Source of the DNA: Zetaproteobacteria bacterium
GTDB lineage: Bacteria > Pseudomonadota > Alphaproteobacteria > Micavibrionales > Micavibrionaceae
Reading direction: 5' to 3'
Assembly (NCBI GenBank): GCA_002747015.1
Contig: NVXI01000002.1
Location: 304,232 to 368,231 of the forward strand
Length of the DNA: 64,000 bases
Under the pieces are notes generated by a model, which saw only the letters and a list, made by a program, of their open reading frames with translations, ran no database searches and was not told the DNA's origin. The stretch's first letter is position 1. Every line of letters starts with the position of its first letter. Positions 60,592 through 64,000 of the stretch are shown one piece after another. The position numbers and the translations under genes were made by a program.

Positions 60592-60982
60592 CGGATAAAT
60601 CTGCCTCATTGTCGCTCTGAGATTTTACCCCCATGCTCTTGATTAAGGTTTTTCTCATCCACTGAATTGCATTAACGGCCTCATTTAAGGCTTTGTTAAT
60701 CTCATCATTCACAGGCAGGGAACCAGAATTTGCAGCTTTGGCAAGCTGATTAATATTGCTGGAAATTCGTGATTGCCCAAGCGCACCTAAAAGTTTTGCC
60801 ACTTGTTTCGGATCTGTTTTTTGTGATTTACGTGGGCGTTTGCCATGTTTGAAAATCGCATCACGTATAAATTGTCCAAGAGGCTGACCATTGGCGAGTT
60901 CTTTAAGAGCTTTCCTTTCCGTCTTGCTTAGACGCAGCGAGAATGGAGCAGGGTATTTCTTTTTTGGAGGAATATCAGCCAT
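60581..60982 (-). CDS. MobC-like relaxosome protein
   Basis: The start at 60982 has GGGAGGAG upstream; a longer frame to 61018 overlaps the recombinase. The 133-residue protein is basic at its N-terminus (MADIPPKKKYPAPFSLRLSK), with a ribbon-helix-helix-like segment (SKTERKALKELANGQPLGQF) and the MobC block GQSRISSNINQLAKAANSG. MobC-type proteins help the relaxase open oriT. It lies between the relaxase and recombinase genes, with 1-bp separation from the latter. Confidence 0.8.
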   Translation of the reverse strand: MADIPPKKKYPAPFSLRLSKTERKALKELANGQPLGQFIRDAIFKHGKRPRKSQKTDPKQVAKLLGALGQSRISSNINQLAKAANSGSLPVNDEINKALNEAVNAIQWMRKTLIKSMGVKSQSDNEADLSDDT

Positions 60983-60983
60983 T

Positions 60984-62819
60984 TTACGCTCCTCCCTTGC
61001 AAGAAGAGATAGGCGCAATGATGCTATTTGATTGATTTGCTATGGATGCTTTTAAGGAGGAGAGAAGCGCCTCCAGCGATACGCTGGAGGGATTCGTGAT
61101 ATCTTTGGCGGTGCTAAGGAGCTTAGCGATGCCAAGTATATATAATTGGTAGCAAGAAGGTGCAACCAACGGGGCAGACTTTGAAACTGGCAAATTGTCA
61201 TTTGCTGCTAAGCTACTGATTTTACGAGTGATATTGTTGTTTGCATTCATATTTACACCTCTTGTTGCTATGTTCAAGATACCCGCTAAATCTCCATATA
61301 AATCAATTGAAAGCTCGTTTTGGCCTTCTTTTGGGGTTAGGACTATTCGATCAATGAGGGCGCGTACATGCTCGTGAGCTTCACCTTGATTGGTTGTTGC
61401 GCCAGCTAATGTGTTCCTAAGATCAGCTATTGAGCGTTTATAATGCCTTGCCATTGATGGATGCAAAATTGGTTGTTCGGCCTTAGTATCATCACAAACC
61501 AAGCCATCAAGTTCGGTTTGTCGGGTTGCTATTTTTTGTAGCTCATCACTTAGCATTGATGCCGGAACACCGTCTTTAATTGCCTTAATGATATTATTTT
61601 TTTCGCGTTCTAGTTTTGTTTGCTCTATTTTATATTGCTTAATCGAAGCGTTTTCCGCTGAGCGAAGTTCATTCATATGCTTGGTATATTCGGCGCAGAA
61701 TATTTCAATTAAATCCTCACGCATTAAATGAGTTTGAAGTGCATCAAGAACAACGCTCTCGGCTTCATCTTTTTTGATGGTCTTTCTATTCGTGCAAACG
61801 CTGTCACCTTTGTTTCTGGCATTGGAACAGCCATAGCGCTCGCTATTATGTTTGGGAAAGCCACCGCCACAACAGCCGCATTTCAAAAGGCCGGAGAGTA
61901 GATATTTAGGTCTTCTTTTTGTGCCAAGATAGCCACCTTTATTATCCAGTTTCTTTTGTCTGGCTTTGGCCGCGTCCCAAAGCTCTTGCGCGATTACACG
62001 AAGTTTTGGCACATCTTTTCTTATCCATTCATTCTCAGGATTAAAACGGGGAACGCGTTTACCTTCGGGTGTTTTGATAAAACGCGTTTTGTTCCAAACC
62101 ATCTGACCGATATAAAGGACGTTGTTCAAAATCCCGGTTCCGCGCTTGCGATTGCCGTTTATGGTTGATTGTCCCCAGCTACGACCCGAAGGGCAGGGGA
62201 TGTTCTCAACATTGAGCTGCGCCGCTATGGCTTTGGGTGATTTATTCTCAATGGCATATTCATGGAATATGCGGTTAATGATTTTAGCCTTTTCTTCGTC
62301 AATCTCACGATCACCTTTGATAGCCTCACCATTGGCATCAAACTGCTTCTTAACCTTATAGCCGTAACATAATCCAACATGCTTACCAGCTTCTATTTTA
62401 CCGCGTAATCCGCGCCGCGTTTTATCTGCGAGGTCTTTTAGGAACAACTCGTTCATTGTGCCTTTTAAGCCGATATGCATCGTGTTGATTTCACCCTCAG
62501 AAAGGGTGATTACTCTAACTCCTGCGAATTGTAGCTGTTGATAGAGGCCGGATATATCATGTAAGTTTCGTGATAGTCTGTCTAGCGCCTCGGCTAATAC
62601 AATATCAAACTTGCCTGCCATTGCATCGCGTATCAGGTTTTGTAGACCGCTTCGCTGCATAATGGAAGCGCCGGAAATAGCGCGATCATTATATTCCGTA
62701 ACAACATGCCATCCTTGTTGTTTTGCTTTTTCATTACAAATTCTTACCTGATCTTCAATTGATGCATCACTTTGAAGGTCGCTAGAATATCGAGCGTAAA
62801 TTGCAATACGATTTTTCAA
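60984..62819 (-). CDS. large serine recombinase (integrase type)
   Basis: The 611-residue protein has the catalytic domain (YARYSSDLQSDASIEDQ, then EALDRLSRNLHDI and the Arg-rich DKTRRGLRGKIEAG), a recombinase domain (YKVKKQFDANGEAIKG), a zinc ribbon (KCGCCGGGF and YGCSNARNKGDSVC) and a coiled coil. This is the layout of large serine integrases that move phages and integrative elements. It probably integrates the element containing the relaxase. It is 2 bp from mobC and 14 bp from the small upstream gene. Confidence 0.92.
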   Translation of the reverse strand: MKNRIAIYARYSSDLQSDASIEDQVRICNEKAKQQGWHVVTEYNDRAISGASIMQRSGLQNLIRDAMAGKFDIVLAEALDRLSRNLHDISGLYQQLQFAGVRVITLSEGEINTMHIGLKGTMNELFLKDLADKTRRGLRGKIEAGKHVGLCYGYKVKKQFDANGEAIKGDREIDEEKAKIINRIFHEYAIENKSPKAIAAQLNVENIPCPSGRSWGQSTINGNRKRGTGILNNVLYIGQMVWNKTRFIKTPEGKRVPRFNPENEWIRKDVPKLRVIAQELWDAAKARQKKLDNKGGYLGTKRRPKYLLSGLLKCGCCGGGFPKHNSERYGCSNARNKGDSVCTNRKTIKKDEAESVVLDALQTHLMREDLIEIFCAEYTKHMNELRSAENASIKQYKIEQTKLEREKNNIIKAIKDGVPASMLSDELQKIATRQTELDGLVCDDTKAEQPILHPSMARHYKRSIADLRNTLAGATTNQGEAHEHVRALIDRIVLTPKEGQNELSIDLYGDLAGILNIATRGVNMNANNNITRKISSLAANDNLPVSKSAPLVAPSCYQLYILGIAKLLSTAKDITNPSSVSLEALLSSLKASIANQSNSIIAPISSCKGGA

Positions 62820-62833
62820 ATCGATTACCTCCT

Positions 62834-63010
62834 TTAATTATCTTCGGGATTTTTGGCGTATTTGCGTAAATCTTTTTCCGCAGCTTTTCGCGCCATATAT
62901 TTCACGAGAGCAATAATGCGCTCCTCGCTACAGCCCCTATTATGACTCCGATTGAGGGGAGTCATCAAATCTAATTTCTGATATTTTATGTTATTTATTT
63001 TCTTGTCTCT
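62834..63010 (-). CDS. 58-residue protein preceding the recombinase
   Basis: I start it at 63010 (AAGG upstream); the frame is open further to 63139. The basic product contains NRGCSEERIIALVKYMARKA and ends EKDLRKYAKNPEDN. Small proteins with an ALARLLARxAAE-like helix often precede large serine recombinase genes in alphaproteobacterial elements and may be accessory factors, but the function is not established. It is 14 bp before the recombinase. Confidence 0.55.
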   Translation of the reverse strand, partial: RDKKINNIKYQKLDLMTPLNRSHNRGCSEERIIALVKYMARKAAEKDLRKYAKNPEDN

Positions 63011-63278
63011 CATGAGACCTTCACAAGAAAAAAGGCGAAGATGCGCGCACACCCCCGCCCAATATTTATTGCATAAAAAATGCAATTTAAAAGCAGATGT
63101 GCCACGGGCGTTAAACACATTTGCGAGCATTCGATGCAATAAAAAGGAATACTGGATTTGTACCTATCCGAAAGTGCCCCTATACAACCTATGGTATAGG
63201 GTAAGTTATTAACGAATCGTAAAGAACATCCGTAAAAGCCTTGGTTTTCTGGGCTTTTCGTTTCGAATTTTATATAAC

Positions 63279-63626
63279 TCATTTGAAACTTGTCCATATT
63301 GCACATAGCGCAAGTAACAACAAAAGCATGCAGAATTTTTCCAAGAAACCTATTCTAGGCTTTGGTGTGTTATTGATGGTTTGACCGCGCGGTAGCAATG
63401 AAAAACTTTGTTGCGCTTTTATCATGCGCCGCCAAGTAAAGGCTCGATACCAACTTTTGAACGATATAATCAGTAATAGCCAAGGCGATGTAATTCTTAA
63501 AATATTAACCAACTCGGAATATCTGGATTTAGCCACAATAACCTCCGGCCAAATCACGATGCAGATACAAACATAAATCGAAGTAAGAAAGACAATGACG
63601 AATAGGATATTTCTTATCATCTTCAT
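63279..63626 (-). CDS. small membrane protein of the transfer region
   Basis: The 115-residue protein has an N-terminal membrane segment (NILFVIVFLTSIYVCICIVI), possibly two further ones (ITSPWLLLIISF and MLLLLLALCAIWTSF), and a basic linker. It overlaps the coupling-protein gene by 4 bp (stop at 63623-63625 region), so it is cotranscribed with it. A role in DNA transfer is likely from context; I recognise no family. Confidence 0.55.
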   Translation of the reverse strand: MKMIRNILFVIVFLTSIYVCICIVIWPEVIVAKSRYSELVNILRITSPWLLLIISFKSWYRAFTWRRMIKAQQSFSLLPRGQTINNTPKPRIGFLEKFCMLLLLLALCAIWTSFK

Positions 63627-64000
63627 TGCCCTCCATTGATGACGTTATCGATTACGCCGCCGATATCAATCTGGGGATTACTAAAATTAATGGCTGGCGG
63701 TATTGGCAGATGCGCATAATTGGGATGAATACCAAAAAGCGGCTTACCATCTTTTTGACGATATCTTTTATCTAGGAAATACACGCTCTTAAAACAAATC
63801 ACAGGATCAGCGTGACTAAGAATAAGTAATTGCACCGATGGATGCATGGTCATTATTTCATCGAGTGTTATAAGGTTTCGTGCATGTACGCTGTCTTCGC
63901 GGCTAAAATAATTCGGGGCAGTTATCAGTCCTGCTCTAATCTCCGAGCTTGCCTCGCTGACGCTCTCAACTGTGCCAACACCGCAGAGCTTTGATACATA
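63623..64000 (-). CDS. TraG/VirD4-type coupling protein, C-terminal part
   Basis: The frame is open from the right window edge and ends at 63623, showing about 125 residues. HARNLITLDEIMTMHPSVQL followed by SHADPVICFKSVYFLDKRYR matches the C-terminal end of TraG-family ATPases, where the last conserved block precedes a Pro-rich tail. Such proteins link the relaxosome to a type IV secretion channel. It indicates that the element has, or had, its own transfer machinery beyond the window. Confidence 0.7.
   Translation of the reverse strand, partial: YVSKLCGVGTVESVSEASSEIRAGLITAPNYFSREDSVHARNLITLDEIMTMHPSVQLLILSHADPVICFKSVYFLDKRYRQKDGKPLFGIHPNYAHLPIPPAINFSNPQIDIGGVIDNVINGGQ

Larger units (their letters stand above)
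41797..64000. mobile_element. mobilizable/conjugative element region (right part beyond the window)
   Basis: Contains ardA, radC-like, relaxase, mobC, a large serine recombinase and a coupling-protein fragment, with cargo genes (methylase cassette, DsbA-Sel1, lipoproteins, RTX). The ends are not defined; whether the methylase cassette belongs to it or to another insertion is unknown. GC and codon use differ visibly between cargo blocks. Confidence 0.6.

Overview
The window looks like a mid-GC alphaproteobacterial chromosome carrying two adjoining blocks of mobile DNA. The pointers to Alphaproteobacteria are the compact cluster dac-tmk-holB-metG-tatD-MBL hydrolase (16.1-22.3 kb), a short MetG, and a LexA box of the alphaproteobacterial form GTTC-N7-GTTC. 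I cannot name a genus.

Region 1 (1-16 kb) is a surface-glycan locus, almost all on the minus strand and tightly packed with 4-14 bp overlaps. It holds a NeuB-type nonulosonate synthase, a NeuA-type and an SpsF-type cytidylyltransferase, a nucleotide-sugar dehydratase/epimerase, a PLP aminotransferase, an N-acetyltransferase, a sugar formyltransferase, an oxidoreductase, a polysaccharide deacetylase, two asparagine-synthase-type amidotransferases (one without the glutaminase Cys), a UDP-HexNAc dehydrogenase, a methyltransferase and three GT4 glycosyltransferases. Together they suggest an acetylated or formylated sialic/legionaminic-like sugar plus possibly amidated uronic acids. A good promoter (TTGCTG-N16-TATAAT) precedes the neuA-like gene.

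Region 2 (16-24.9 kb) is core genome: an MBL hydrolase, tatD, metG, holB, tmk, a D,D-carboxypeptidase, rlpA, mltB and a small K+ channel, ending in tRNA-Ser(TGA).

Region 3 (24.9-40.3 kb) is a broken prophage integrated at the tRNA. It runs integrase, cargo (two HEPN proteins, a LexA-controlled Y-family polymerase, a Dam-type methylase), a sialate-esterase/LamG protein, a lysis module, and tail-tip genes that read toward the integrase. It stops where an IS3-family element (my hand-placed ends 40278-41796) cuts a tail gene. The rest of the phage is not beyond the IS.

Region 4 (41.8-64 kb) looks like a mobilizable or conjugative element. It contains a MerR-like/N6-methylase/PD-(D/E)XK cassette, ArdA, a RadC-like protein, a DsbA-Sel1 protein, a lipoprotein, and a serine recombinase next to two inverted palindromic sites. 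Then come two tandem lipoproteins coupled to a 1756-residue FrpC-like RTX protein, followed on the minus strand by relaxase, MobC, a large serine recombinase and the C-terminus of a TraG/VirD4-type coupling protein.

The most unusual candidates are the possible invertible promoter at 51.6-51.74 kb, the FrpD/FrpC-like lipoprotein-RTX operon whose self-cleavage Asp is replaced, the methylase/nuclease cassette, and a HEPN gene flanked by two structured ~95-bp direct repeats. All family assignments rest on motif reading and memory, not on searches.
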